From Treponema_B putidum (GTDB lineage: Bacteria > Spirochaetota > Spirochaetia > Treponematales > Treponemataceae), in the NCBI RefSeq assembly GCF_007830595.1, contig NZ_VLLD01000004.1: a stretch of 64,000 nucleotides of DNA. One strand, written 5' to 3'. A program made the position numbers and the translations under genes. A model generated the notes under the pieces. The model saw nothing but the letters and a program-made list of their open reading frames with translations. It searched no databases and was not told the DNA's origin. Positions 24,269 to 33,614 of this stretch are shown one piece after another. Positions within the stretch are counted from its first letter, which is position 1; every line of letters begins with the position of its first letter.

Positions 24269-26042
24269 AATTTCAAGATTTTTTCCTTATCTTTTTGTTC
24301 ATTTTTTAATCGGCCTAGCAGCTTCCTTTGCTTATGTTTTTTTTATCCCTTTAAGAGATTCCGTTCTTCCGGTATTTTTATTTTCATGGAAAATTCGTGA
24401 ATCGATATTAGTGTTTATTTTTTATTTTCCTTTTATCTATATATCTGCTTTGATTTTTGCTTATCCCATTATTTTTGCAAAATTCGGCCCTGTAAAGATG
24501 GACCGCCGATCGCCTAATATGATTAGGTTTATACAGCATTTTTTTATTTTTTCTCTTGCCGTTTTGTCTTTATATGTGGTTTTGGCCGAAGCCATTAGGC
24601 CTATTTTAATGGAAGCCCAATCGCGATCCGTTTCTCAAACCCTTACATATAAAGAATATACTAAACTTGCAAAAGAAGCTTATAACAGAAATGACTATAA
24701 CCAAGCCGGAGATCATATTGAATGTGCTTTGAGTATATGGCCTCAGTCGGAAGAAGCGATACAGCTGAATGACAAGATTAAGATTGCCAATGAAAAACTT
24801 TCTATCGATAAAACAGATTCTGTTTTAAGGAAAACGGTTTCAGAGGAAGATAATGTGAGCAGCATGACTGCCGAAGCAGCTTTAAAAAGAGCGGAAAGAG
24901 CAGCTTTAACATTCGATTTTTATACGGCTCATTATTATGCAAAACTTGCCTTAAATACCTTTAAGGATGGAGACCCTCTACATGCTGATGCGGAAAAACT
25001 TGCATTGAGATCTTGGGCAGAAGTTGAAAAAGGACTGACTGCTTATAAAGACGCTCCTCTCATAGCCATTTATAAAAAGAAAAAAGAAGCCTATGAAGCA
25101 TTGCAAGGCGGCGATTATATAAAAGCTTATTATTCGTTTTTACAGATTGAATCATCCGTTAAAGGCTTAAATCCGGATCAAAAAGACCCTGAAGTTGAGA
25201 GGCTTTTGAATTTATCCCGAATTGAGCTTGAAAAAAATGTTTTTTTTACCGATGAGCTTAAAAATATTCCTAACTTTGTAATAAAGGGGGATATAAGTTT
25301 TACCGCCGGAGAACATACTCATGAATATGCCGGAATAAAAATACACGGAATTTCTCATGGAAGCTCAACTTTCCGAAACGAAATATATCTTATGAATACG
25401 ATGTACACACGTTTAGGGATGTCTAACACGGAAAAATGGTCTATAATTATTCCTTATGCAAAACTTATTCAGTTTAAAGACAATGACGGCAAAACAAAAC
25501 TAATGCTTCAAATTTGTTCCGTTGACAGATACACTCCCGAAAATAATGTTTACCCCAAGGTTTTGGCCGGCGAAATTCCAAGAGAAAATGTTCATAATAT
25601 TTTACTTCCCATGAGTATGGATGATTTTATTTTAATTGAAAAGTCTATAAGTGGCCCTTCTGCGATGAAGATATCCGATTTGTATTATTTTAGTTTGATA
25701 GCCGAAAAATACGGTTTAAAAAAAGAAGCCTATTTAAGCGAGGTACTATACCGCTTGACTGAACCGCTTTTATTGTTGAGTGTTTCCTTACTGGTTCTTA
25801 TATTGGCTTGGCGTTTTAGGATATTGCCGGGTAAAAGATTAAATAAGAGGGTATTTTTATTTTCTCCTCTTTGCCCGTTTTTGTCTTATATCTTAATGGA
25901 AACATTTAAATATATTTGTAAACTTCAAATTGCCTTTTTTGTTTGTTTGACGCCTAGATACGTATCCCTTATAGCCTTTAGCGTACCGATTGCAGTTCTT
26001 ATTTTTTTGATTACTATGCTTATATATCAGCGTTCGGAATAA
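24261..26042 (+). CDS. Hypothetical membrane protein with TPR-like middle
   Basis: A 593-residue protein: three N-terminal membrane helices (about 8-115), a soluble part with TPR-like helix pairs (about 125-310: YNRNDYNQAGDHIECALSIW is a clear unit), a beta-rich region (about 320-490), and a C-terminal group of about four helices. The start at 24261 follows GGGGGA and overlaps the previous stop by 8 bases, so the pair is coupled and likely forms a complex. I do not recognise the family. Orthologues are expected only in treponemes, but I could not check this. Confidence 0.77.
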   Translation: MHKISRFFPYLFVHFLIGLAASFAYVFFIPLRDSVLPVFLFSWKIRESILVFIFYFPFIYISALIFAYPIIFAKFGPVKMDRRSPNMIRFIQHFFIFSLAVLSLYVVLAEAIRPILMEAQSRSVSQTLTYKEYTKLAKEAYNRNDYNQAGDHIECALSIWPQSEEAIQLNDKIKIANEKLSIDKTDSVLRKTVSEEDNVSSMTAEAALKRAERAALTFDFYTAHYYAKLALNTFKDGDPLHADAEKLALRSWAEVEKGLTAYKDAPLIAIYKKKKEAYEALQGGDYIKAYYSFLQIESSVKGLNPDQKDPEVERLLNLSRIELEKNVFFTDELKNIPNFVIKGDISFTAGEHTHEYAGIKIHGISHGSSTFRNEIYLMNTMYTRLGMSNTEKWSIIIPYAKLIQFKDNDGKTKLMLQICSVDRYTPENNVYPKVLAGEIPRENVHNILLPMSMDDFILIEKSISGPSAMKISDLYYFSLIAEKYGLKKEAYLSEVLYRLTEPLLLLSVSLLVLILAWRFRILPGKRLNKRVFLFSPLCPFLSYILMETFKYICKLQIAFFVCLTPRYVSLIAFSVPIAVLIFLITMLIYQRSE

Positions 26043-26054
26043 AATGTCAAATAA

Positions 26055-26237
26055 GTTTTTTTGGCCATTCCTGCAACTATAGATGCAAAAATTACCGGTC
26101 ATTATATTATAAACTTGCTGGCAGGTATAGATGTGAAAATTACTGAACTGATGCAAGGTATTCCAATAGGTGAAGAATTAGACTTTTTGGATGAGGGAAC
26201 AATCTCCGCCGGTTTGAAACAAAGAAAAAGTGTGTAG
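26055..26237 (+). pseudogene. recR: Remnant of recR (C-terminal Toprim end only)
   Basis: In frame to the TAG at 26237 the sequence reads LAIPATIDAKITGHYIINLL, then ELMQGIPIGEELDFLDEGTI and SAGLKQRKSV. This lines up with the end of RecR (typical GIPVGGDLEYADEVTLSRAL). The N-terminal two thirds, including the zinc finger, are absent, and a stop lies upstream at 26052. It is a gene fragment, presumably left by rearrangement; an intact recR would be expected elsewhere. Confidence 0.75.
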
Positions 26238-26246
26238 TTAATTGAA

Positions 26247-26271
26247 TTTTGTCAAGCCCCTCTTGACAAAA
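26247..26271. terminator. Perfect 10-bp inverted repeat, possible terminator
   Basis: TTTTGTCAAG at 26247 and its exact complement CTTGACAAAA at 26262 flank five bases. The right arm is followed by a T-rich stretch at 26276. It may terminate transcription behind the recR fragment, or mark the edge of an inserted segment. The rest of 26272-26377 shows nothing I can name. Confidence 0.45.
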
Positions 26272-26377
26272 AATACTTTTTTTAAGAAAATTTTTCTTTA
26301 AATGGGGGCGTGGACATAAATTTTATCATAAAAGAAAGCTTTTTAATGTCTTAACGGCTAATAATTAAAAAAGCCCC

Positions 26378-26406
26378 TTACAAAACTGCGGTAATTGTGC
26401 TATACT
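26378..26406 (+). promoter_or_regulatory. Promoter of the broken Rpn gene
   Basis: TTACAA at 26378, 17 bases, TATACT at 26401; AAGGGG before the ATG at 26443. Confidence 0.65.
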
Positions 26407-26442
26407 AAACTTAAGAAGACCGAAAAGTAAAAGGGGCAGCGT

Positions 26443-27255
26443 ATGAAAAAAAGTTTTGACGAACTTACCATCGCCGATGATTTTATGTTTTGCAAGGTCA
26501 TGCAGGATGAAGGTTTATGCAAAGAATTCCTCGAAATGGTTTTAGCCGACAAAATAGGAAAAATCGCCTATCTTTCATCCCAAGATGCCGTCCTTACCGG
26601 TTCCGAATCCAAATCGATACGCCTCGACCTGCTTGTAAAAGACGAAACCGGTAAATCCTACGACATCGAAATGCAGGTCGCAAACGAACACAATATCCCC
26701 AAAAGAATGCGATACTATCAAGCGGCAATCGATATTTCCTTTTTGGACAAGGGTACTCACTACAAAGCATTAAACGACAGCTTCATTATTTTCGTCTGTC
26801 TTTTTGACGCAGTAGGAAAAGGCAAACCGCTTTACACTTTCGAAAACATCTGCCTTTAAGACAGGCAAACGTTTTTACAAGACGGAACAAAAAAAATTAT
26901 AATAAATGCGGAAGCATTCAGAAAAGCCGAAGACACAGAACTAAAAGGCTTTTTGGAATACCTGAAAACAGGCACGGTAAACACAGACTTTACAGGGAGG
27001 ATAGAAAAAATGATACAGGCAGTAAAACACAACGAACAGGCACGCAAGGAATACCGCTTTATGTCGGGGTTTGAAATGGACGCACGGGAAGAAGGAAGAA
27101 GTGAAGGCTTTGAAAGAGGTATTGCGCAAGGTTTTTCTGACGGCTCCTATAAAAAAGCTCTTGAAACGGCAAAAATATTAAAACAACTCGGCGATTCCGT
27201 AAAAAAAATAATGCAAGCTACCGGACTTACCAAAGAAGAAGTGGAAAGTTTATAA
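26443..27255 (+). pseudogene. Rpn/PD-(D/E)XK transposase-like nuclease, interrupted by an in-frame stop
   Basis: A recombination-promoting nuclease family gene (about 270 codons). The N-terminal part has the active-site residues Asp62, Glu76 and Gln78 (RLDLLVK, then DIEMQVA). The frame is broken by TAA at 26857-26859, within NICL-stop-DRQTFLQDGTKK; the same frame then continues without further stops to 27255, with the usual helical end and GLTKEEVESL tail. One base change (for example GAA to TAA) explains the break. Promoter and ribosome site are intact, so a truncated 138-residue nuclease domain could still be made. Confidence 0.85.
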
Positions 27256-27260
27256 TCAAT

Positions 27261-27283
27261 CGGTAATGGGTAACCCGTTACCG
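27261..27283 (+). terminator. Terminator after the Rpn pseudogene
   Basis: CGGTAATGGGT and ACCCGTTACCG pair over 11 positions (one G-U) with a tight loop, followed by a pyrimidine-rich stretch TCTTTCTTTT. The remaining gap 27284-27497 has no gene or structure that I recognise. Confidence 0.6.
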
Positions 27284-27497
27284 ACTAATATCTTTCTTTT
27301 CTCCGTCTCTCAACTGTTTATCATCTTTATTCCGCACTTTTGTAACGCTGCGTAAAAATTGATTTCAGTGTCTACCAATGGCATTTTTATTCGTGCGGTT
27401 TAATACCCTGTTGCTGCGCAACGTACGCTCTGCGTCGAGGTTGTTGATTTACTGCTAATGGCAGCTTTTGTAAAGCTCAGCATGACGGAAGTTGAAG

Positions 27498-28733
27498 TTA
27501 TACCTTTTTTTTAAGCTTGTTAGGATCGATTGCTCCGGCACGTATTAAGGCGATTTTTGCAGTTACAGGGCCCAAAAGTTCGTATAATACCGATGACGCC
27601 AGTATGATATTAAATAAAATCAAGCCCTCTTTTTCCGGCAGCAGCATTTTTCCCATAAAAGCAAGTCCTATCGCAACACCGGCTTGCGGCATTAAGGCAA
27701 AGCCCATATTATTTGTGATTTTTTTATCGATTGATAACATTTTACATGACGCAAAGGCGCCGGTATATTTTCCGATAATGCGGATTATAAAATAAGCAGC
27801 GCCTATAATACCGGCAGTAACAATGATGCTTAAATCCATATTCATACCGGAAATAATAAAAAAACTGCTCATAACCGGCGGTGAAAAACTGTTCATTTGT
27901 TCAAATAATTTATTATCGTTAGTACGGTTATAATAGACGGCACCGCACACCATACAGGCAAGAAGCGGACTCACCTTATAATACGAGCATATCCCCGAAA
28001 TAAAAAACAAAAATGCTACTGCCAATATCAATCTATTATCAAAACTTCTTTTTTCCGTTATCATAAATTCCATACAGAGCGCGGTAAAATAACCTAAAAT
28101 CAGCACCGCAGCATTTAGTCCGATCGGTTTTAGAATACTCATAATATTAAAAACATTGCTTTCCTGTGCATTAACCACTGCAACCATTATACTGAATACA
28201 AAAAGACATACGACGTCATCAAAGGCGGTAATCCGTAACAGCAAATCTACAAATGGTCCTTTGCCGTTATATTCTTTTATCGTCATAATGGTACTTGCCG
28301 GAGCAGTAGCCGTTGCGATTGCACCGAGTAAAAATGAAAAAGAAAGTTCCATTTTAAATACGAAAAGCATGGTGAGCGTAACCAGTAAACCGGCAAGCAG
28401 CGATTCGCACAGGGTGATAAATACAATATTCCGTATCTCTTTTTTATCGTTGCTGCGTTTAAAATACCGACCCATATCAAAAGCAATAAAACTGAGCGCA
28501 ATAATGGAAATAACGTCCAAATTTATAATAAACCGCCGATGAATAAGATGCAGCCCGCTTGGGCCTATAATAATTCCGGCCAAAATATAACCGCTCACCT
28601 TAGGCAGCTGTATCTTTTTTGTAAAACGTGTTACAAAAAAGCCGCTTATCAATATCAACGCAAATGAGATGAGAATTGTAGTGGGTAAATCAAGGTCTGC
28701 AACTATATTATAAATAAAATCCAATATATTCAT
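27498..28733 (-). CDS. CPA2-type Na+(K+)/H+ antiporter
   Basis: A 411-residue membrane protein with about 12-13 helices of the Kef/NapA-like cation-proton antiporter 2 family (LPKVSGYILAGIIIGPSGL near residue 45). Helix 5 carries the region equivalent to the ion site (TAFDDVVCLFVFS, with a DD pair). No C-terminal RCK domain is present, so it is not a full Kef channel. It likely exports Na+ or K+ in exchange for protons. No clear ribosome site near the ATG at 28733. Ion choice is unknown. Confidence 0.9.
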   Translation of the reverse strand: MNILDFIYNIVADLDLPTTILISFALILISGFFVTRFTKKIQLPKVSGYILAGIIIGPSGLHLIHRRFIINLDVISIIALSFIAFDMGRYFKRSNDKKEIRNIVFITLCESLLAGLLVTLTMLFVFKMELSFSFLLGAIATATAPASTIMTIKEYNGKGPFVDLLLRITAFDDVVCLFVFSIMVAVVNAQESNVFNIMSILKPIGLNAAVLILGYFTALCMEFMITEKRSFDNRLILAVAFLFFISGICSYYKVSPLLACMVCGAVYYNRTNDNKLFEQMNSFSPPVMSSFFIISGMNMDLSIIVTAGIIGAAYFIIRIIGKYTGAFASCKMLSIDKKITNNMGFALMPQAGVAIGLAFMGKMLLPEKEGLILFNIILASSVLYELLGPVTAKIALIRAGAIDPNKLKKKV

Positions 28734-28895
28734 ATCAATCGATGAGTATACGGCATACCAGCATGGAATGCAAGAGGGCAGTTTTGTTAGACATATTATA
28801 CTTGAATTGGATTTCCATGATGATTTAATGGGAGGTCTTACAATTCTTTGAAAACTATGATAGAATACCGAATATAATTTTAGGGAGGCTTTAAA

Positions 28896-29903
28896 ATGTC
28901 TTTATTGTTTTCTAGTTTTAAAATTAAAAATATAGAGCTTAACACAAAATTGGTAATGCCTCCTATGGCTTCCGAAAAGGCCGATGCCGGCGGAATTGTG
29001 AGCCAAGCCCTTTGCAATTATTATGATGAAAAAACTAAAGGCTTTTATGTGGGGCTTGTAATAACGGAACACTCTTATGTCAGCCCTGAAGGAAAGGCTA
29101 GCACAGGACAGCTATCTATCTCTGATGATTCTACAATAGAAGGTTTTAAAAAACTGGCATCCGTTTTGCATAAAAACGGATCAAAGGTTATTGCTCAGAT
29201 TTCTCATGCCGGAGCGGCAGCTCATCACGAGATAACCGGATATGATGTTTTAAGTTCAAGTTCCGTCATGATTCCGCGTAAAAGCTCGAATTACGAATTG
29301 CCTAAAGAAATGAGTCAGCGGGATATCGATAAGGTTATAAACGATTTTGCTCAGGCTGCAAGGCGTGCAAAAGAAGCGGGCTTTGACGGCGTGGAAATAC
29401 ATTCAGCACACGGCTATCTATTGAACCAGTTTTTTTCGCCGATTATGAATAAGCGTGCGGATAAGTATACCGGCTCTTCCATTGAAGGCAGAACAAGACT
29501 CCATTTAGAAATTATAGGAGCTATTCGTAAGATAACCGGCCCTGATTTTTTACTTGCCGTCCGTTTGGGTGCCTGTGATTATGTTTCCGGAGGCAGCTCT
29601 CTTGAGGACTCAGTTAAGGCCTGTCTTCTTTTTAAAAAAGCCGGAGTTGACTTACTTGATATTTCGGGAGGTTTTTGCGGATATACCAATCCCGAACTTG
29701 AAGAAGAAGGATGGTTCAGCCGCATAACTCAGGCCGTAAAAGAAAAAGTGGGGGTACCTGTAATTCTCACCGGAGGAATTGTAAGTCCTGAAGCTGCCGA
29801 AAAAATTCTACAGGAAGGAAAAACCGATCTAATCGGTGTAGGACGGGCTCTTCTAAATGATTCCGGCTGGCCTAAAAAGGCAAAACAAAAATTGGAAGGC
29901 TAA
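28896..29903 (+). CDS. NADH:flavin oxidoreductase, Old Yellow Enzyme family
   Basis: A 335-residue FMN TIM barrel. Features are the N-terminal VMPPMASEKAD segment, the FDGVEIHSAHGYLLNQFFSP active-site strand and the C-terminal TGGIVSPE and GVGRALLND phosphate-binding loops. It lacks the C-terminal Fe-S/FAD domains of 2,4-dienoyl-CoA reductase-type members. The substrate is an unknown activated alkene or related compound. GGGAGG is a strong ribosome site. A weak TTGAAA/TATAAT pair lies upstream with a long (19-base) spacing. Confidence 0.92.
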   Translation: MSLLFSSFKIKNIELNTKLVMPPMASEKADAGGIVSQALCNYYDEKTKGFYVGLVITEHSYVSPEGKASTGQLSISDDSTIEGFKKLASVLHKNGSKVIAQISHAGAAAHHEITGYDVLSSSSVMIPRKSSNYELPKEMSQRDIDKVINDFAQAARRAKEAGFDGVEIHSAHGYLLNQFFSPIMNKRADKYTGSSIEGRTRLHLEIIGAIRKITGPDFLLAVRLGACDYVSGGSSLEDSVKACLLFKKAGVDLLDISGGFCGYTNPELEEEGWFSRITQAVKEKVGVPVILTGGIVSPEAAEKILQEGKTDLIGVGRALLNDSGWPKKAKQKLEG

Positions 29904-29929
29904 AATTAAAAAGATTTGGAGATATAGAG

Positions 29930-30874
29930 ATGAAAATTTTTTCCTTTTTAGAAGAAGTGTATGGATTTAAAAGCCATAAAAAAGGATATTCCGGACGATA
30001 CCAAGGATTTTATTGCGTCTGTGATGTAGATTTATCTGCAAGAGAATGTAAACTTTCTTTTGGAGCTTATAAAGATGGTGATGAAGCTGCTTTGGCTCAG
30101 TTATTGGAACCTCTTAACGCTTTAAAGAATGTAAAATTCAATGTTGAAAAGGCTAGGATTATTATCAATTATAAGATGCTCAGTGCCCTGACGGCATCAA
30201 AAGAGAACGAAAAGAATAAAGAGTTCTTCGAACGGATTACAGGTATTCTTATTCCTATCTTAAAAGAAAATAATTATCAAAGCGGAGGTTTTGTCAGCGG
30301 TAAAGATGACGGTTCCATAAAACTTGCAAAGTTCGGAAGCGAATATTTATTTTTAACCGAAAACGAATTCCAAGACCTTAGTATGGATTTAAAATTTAAA
30401 AAAGAAGCCGACAAGGAAAAAAGCGAAAATTTCTTATTGGGAATTTTAGGTATTCTTGGAGTTGCCATTGTAGGCATAGTTTTATATGCTTTGGTAGGGC
30501 GAGCCGGCTATTATGTTTGGCTGGTTCCGGCTTTATTATCCATTGGCGCATCAAATTTATACAAAAAGTTAGCCGGAAAATTAACAATAAAGGCCCTCTT
30601 CTTTATGTTTATAATTTTAGCTGCAGGTTTGATTGCCGGAACATATTTGGAATATGCTTGGCGTCTTTATGATATGGTGCGGGTCAAATTTGATGTAACT
30701 TTTTCTGAAGCTTTTAAAGAGCTCGGCTCTTTAATTTTTGAAGAACCCGACTTAAAAGCAAGTTTGTTAAAAGATTTGGGAATTAACGGCGGCATTTTAA
30801 TACTTTGTACCATTATAATGTTTGTTTCGGCTTATAAAACAGAGATTAGATTTAAAAAGCTGGAATGGGTATAA
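29930..30874 (+). CDS. Hypothetical protein with C-terminal membrane domain
   Basis: A 314-residue protein: a soluble N-terminal half (about 1-165) with alternating beta strands and helices, then about four membrane helices (about 170-192, 195-210, 220-242 and 285-303). I do not recognise the family. Ribosome site GGAGATATAG. It follows the flavin oxidoreductase by 26 bases on the same strand and is probably cotranscribed with it. Nothing in the sequence indicates an enzymatic function. Confidence 0.7.
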   Translation: MKIFSFLEEVYGFKSHKKGYSGRYQGFYCVCDVDLSARECKLSFGAYKDGDEAALAQLLEPLNALKNVKFNVEKARIIINYKMLSALTASKENEKNKEFFERITGILIPILKENNYQSGGFVSGKDDGSIKLAKFGSEYLFLTENEFQDLSMDLKFKKEADKEKSENFLLGILGILGVAIVGIVLYALVGRAGYYVWLVPALLSIGASNLYKKLAGKLTIKALFFMFIILAAGLIAGTYLEYAWRLYDMVRVKFDVTFSEAFKELGSLIFEEPDLKASLLKDLGINGGILILCTIIMFVSAYKTEIRFKKLEWV

Positions 30875-30967
30875 TAAAAAAAATAATTTTTTTTTAAAAA
30901 AGGAGAAAAAATCTTTTTTATTTATACAATATTAGTAGAACAAGAAAACTTTTTATAGGAGAATATT

Positions 30968-32212
30968 GTGGCAAAAGCAAAAAATGAAGTACCGGCAGTT
31001 GCAAACCCGGATGATAAGTTAAAAGCTCTGGAGGCTGCCCGTCTTCAAATCGAAAAACAATTCGGGCAAGGCTCTTTGATGAAGCTGGGGAATAATTCCG
31101 CTATAGGAAACATAGAAATTATTCCTTCGGGCAGCATTCTTTTGGATGAAGCCCTTGGAATCGGCGGTTATCCACGCGGCAGAATTATCGAAATATTCGG
31201 ACCCGAATCTTCGGGTAAGACTACGATAGCTCTTCATGCCGTCGCCGAGGCACAAAAGCAGGGAGGCATAGCCGCCTTTATCGATGCCGAACATGCCTTG
31301 GACCCCCAATATGCAAAAGCCTTGGGAGTAAACATTGATGAGCTTTGGGTTTCACAACCCGATACAGGAGAACAGGCCCTTGAAATAGCAGAAAGCCTTG
31401 TACGTTCCGGAGCAGTGGACATAATAGTAATTGACTCGGTCGCAGCCCTAACGCCTCAGGCAGAAATTGCCGGAGAAATGGGAGACTCTCACATGGGCTT
31501 ACAGGCCCGCTTGATGAGCCAAGCCTTGAGAAAACTCACTGCCATTATAGGTAAGTCCAACTGTATGATAATCTTTATCAACCAAATCCGAATGAAGATA
31601 GGTGTTATGTTCGGAAGCCCCGAAACAACCACGGGAGGAAATGCCCTTAAATTTTATGCATCCGTCCGGCTGGATGTACGGAAAATTGAAACTCTCGGCA
31701 AGGACGAGGATGAAGCATGGGGAAATAAGATTCGTGTAAAGGTTGTAAAAAACAAGGTTGCTCCTCCTTTTAGAAAGGTAGAAATGGAAATCCTTTTTGG
31801 GAAAGGCGTTTGTCCCTATGGAAGCCTCTTGGATTCTGCCGTAAAACAAGAGATAATAGGCAAAAGCGGCTCATGGTATTCTTACGGGGACGACAAAATC
31901 GGTCAAGGCAGGCCCAATGCCGTAAAATTCTTGGAAGAAAACATCGACATAGCTCAGAAGATTGAAAAAGAATTGAGAGAAAAACTTTTCCCGGGCAGGC
32001 CCTTTGTTTCGAGTTTTGTAGAAAAAACAAAGGAACAAAAAGAAGCCCAAGAAAAGGCCGTAGAAGCTCTTAAAAAAGAAGAAGTCTCAAAGGACGCAGC
32101 TTCCAAAGCTAAAAAAGAAGAAGCGGATGATGCTGCCGAAGAAAAATCTGCTGCTTCAAAGACAAAAAAAACTGAAACTGTAGGCCTTCCGGCTGACGAC
32201 AGTCTTTTTTAA
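30968..32212 (+). CDS. recA: Recombinase RecA
   Basis: A 414-residue RecA that forms filaments on single-stranded DNA for strand exchange. The start is a GTG at 30968 behind AGGAG. Walker A is GPESSGKTT (about residue 77), with the L2 region MFGSPETTTGGNALKFYAS. The last 70 residues are a long Lys/Glu/Ala-rich tail ending DDSLF, longer than the E. coli tail (protein of 352 residues). The promoter region (TACAAT near 30924) shows no LexA box that I can recognise. It leads towards scpA/scpB. Confidence 0.98.
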   Translation: MAKAKNEVPAVANPDDKLKALEAARLQIEKQFGQGSLMKLGNNSAIGNIEIIPSGSILLDEALGIGGYPRGRIIEIFGPESSGKTTIALHAVAEAQKQGGIAAFIDAEHALDPQYAKALGVNIDELWVSQPDTGEQALEIAESLVRSGAVDIIVIDSVAALTPQAEIAGEMGDSHMGLQARLMSQALRKLTAIIGKSNCMIIFINQIRMKIGVMFGSPETTTGGNALKFYASVRLDVRKIETLGKDEDEAWGNKIRVKVVKNKVAPPFRKVEMEILFGKGVCPYGSLLDSAVKQEIIGKSGSWYSYGDDKIGQGRPNAVKFLEENIDIAQKIEKELREKLFPGRPFVSSFVEKTKEQKEAQEKAVEALKKEEVSKDAASKAKKEEADDAAEEKSAASKTKKTETVGLPADDSLF

Positions 32213-32269
32213 GTTTTAAAAATTTGAGTTTTTTAAAAAAATGCCGAACAATAAAAGAGGAGCGGCATT

Positions 32270-33046
32270 ATGAGTACAGAAGCTTTAAATCAAATTGATA
32301 CACAGGGAGCAAGCTATCCCAACACGGAATTTAAAGTGCATAACTTTGAAGGCCCATTGGATCTTCTTTTGTTTTTAATAAATAAAAACGAGGTAAATAT
32401 CTACGACATTCCGATTGCGGAAATAACCGAGCAATATCTGGAATATCTAGATTATGCAATCGAACCCGATTTGGATAACCTCGTTGATTTTTATTCGATG
32501 GCAGCAAATTTAATTTATATAAAAAGCAGAATGCTTTTGCCGGTTGAAGTTTCGGTTGATGATGAAGACATTGAAGACCCGCGTTCCGAGCTGGTCGATA
32601 AACTCATCGAGTATCAAAAGTATAAAAAACTTTCCGAGCTGATGGAAGAAAAAGAAAGCGAAGCGGAATGGTTCTTTGAAAGAAAAAAAATTCAGCATGC
32701 CCTGCCTTTCGGAGAAGAAGAACTTTGGGAGAGGGTCGATACTTGGGATCTTTTAAAAACCTTTTCTCAGCTCATGTCCAATTATAAGGCCGAACATATC
32801 TTAGACCTTTACGAAGAAGTTTCGGTAAATGAGAAGATAACCCTTATGAACGAGTTTTTGGAAAAAAAGGGTGAATGTATGTTTACGGATTTAATTGTGC
32901 GGAAGGGAAATTTAATGGATGTGGTTTGTGCTTTTATGGCAATTTTGGAAGCCGTTAAATTTAAGATGGCAAGCATCTGGCAAAACAGAATGTTCGGCGA
33001 TATAAAAATACGCCCATGGGAGCAGGATAATGGTTCAGAATTATAA
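32270..33046 (+). CDS. scpA: Segregation and condensation protein A
   Basis: A 258-residue kleisin that bridges Smc head domains with ScpB in the condensin complex. The typical N-terminus (VHNFEGPLDLLLFLINKNEV, IYDIPIAEITEQYLEYL) binds the Smc neck and the C-terminal winged-helix (LIVRKGNLMDVVCAFMAILE) the cap. GGAG precedes the ATG. It overlaps scpB by 17 bases, so the partners are translated together. smc itself is not in the window. Confidence 0.95.
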   Translation: MSTEALNQIDTQGASYPNTEFKVHNFEGPLDLLLFLINKNEVNIYDIPIAEITEQYLEYLDYAIEPDLDNLVDFYSMAANLIYIKSRMLLPVEVSVDDEDIEDPRSELVDKLIEYQKYKKLSELMEEKESEAEWFFERKKIQHALPFGEEELWERVDTWDLLKTFSQLMSNYKAEHILDLYEEVSVNEKITLMNEFLEKKGECMFTDLIVRKGNLMDVVCAFMAILEAVKFKMASIWQNRMFGDIKIRPWEQDNGSEL

Positions 33047-33581
33047 TTTAGAAAAAGAAATCGCCTTGGTTGAAGCCATCCTTTATTTGGAAGGTGATCC
33101 TTTAACCGATGAAGCTCTTTGTAAAATATCAGGCCTTTCGCCGGAAATAATAAGCGATACTATTAAGGCATTACAGGAATCTTATGCTGCCCCTCAAAGC
33201 GGAATCGAACTTGCTAAAATGATGGGCGGCTGGGTGATAATGCCGAAAAAGGAATTGTGGGAACATTTAAAAGACCGCTACGGCAAAAAAAACGAAGGAC
33301 GCCTTTCCCGTGCGGCGATGGAAACTCTTTCGATAATTGCATATTCCCAGCCGGTAACAAGAGCAGAAATCGAAGCTATCCGAGGAGTTTCCGCCGATAA
33401 TATGATTCGTCTTCTTATTGAAAAGAACCTTATAAAAGAGACCGGCAAAAAAGATGTTCCGGGTAAACCGTCAATGTTCGGTACCACAAAGGAATTTTTA
33501 AAAATCTTCAGACTCGACAGCATTGCAGACCTGCCCAAACTCGATGAAACCGAAAGAGAACGGTTTGAGCTTGCCCGATAA
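33030..33581 (+). CDS. scpB: Segregation and condensation protein B
   Basis: A 183-residue ScpB with two winged-helix domains; recognisable segments are VEAILYLEGDPLTDEALCKI at the N-terminus and RAAMETLSIIAYSQPVTRAE followed by EIRGV-like IRGVSADN. It dimerises and binds ScpA in the condensin complex. The start lies inside the end of scpA with AGGA immediately before, and the length is normal for the family. Confidence 0.95.
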   Translation: MVQNYNLEKEIALVEAILYLEGDPLTDEALCKISGLSPEIISDTIKALQESYAAPQSGIELAKMMGGWVIMPKKELWEHLKDRYGKKNEGRLSRAAMETLSIIAYSQPVTRAEIEAIRGVSADNMIRLLIEKNLIKETGKKDVPGKPSMFGTTKEFLKIFRLDSIADLPKLDETERERFELAR

Positions 33582-33614
33582 GAGAGCCTTCGATTAAGAG
33601 AATCTTTTATTTTT

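Noticed and set aside
26857..26859. Recoding of the in-frame TAA in the Rpn gene
   Set aside because: TAA is not known to be read as selenocysteine (TGA) or pyrrolysine (TAG), and no downstream structure is evident; an ordinary mutation is simpler.
27284..27497. Possible small gene or RNA in the gap before the antiporter gene
   Set aside because: No frame with a ribosome site and no stable hairpin beyond the terminator at 27261 were found.
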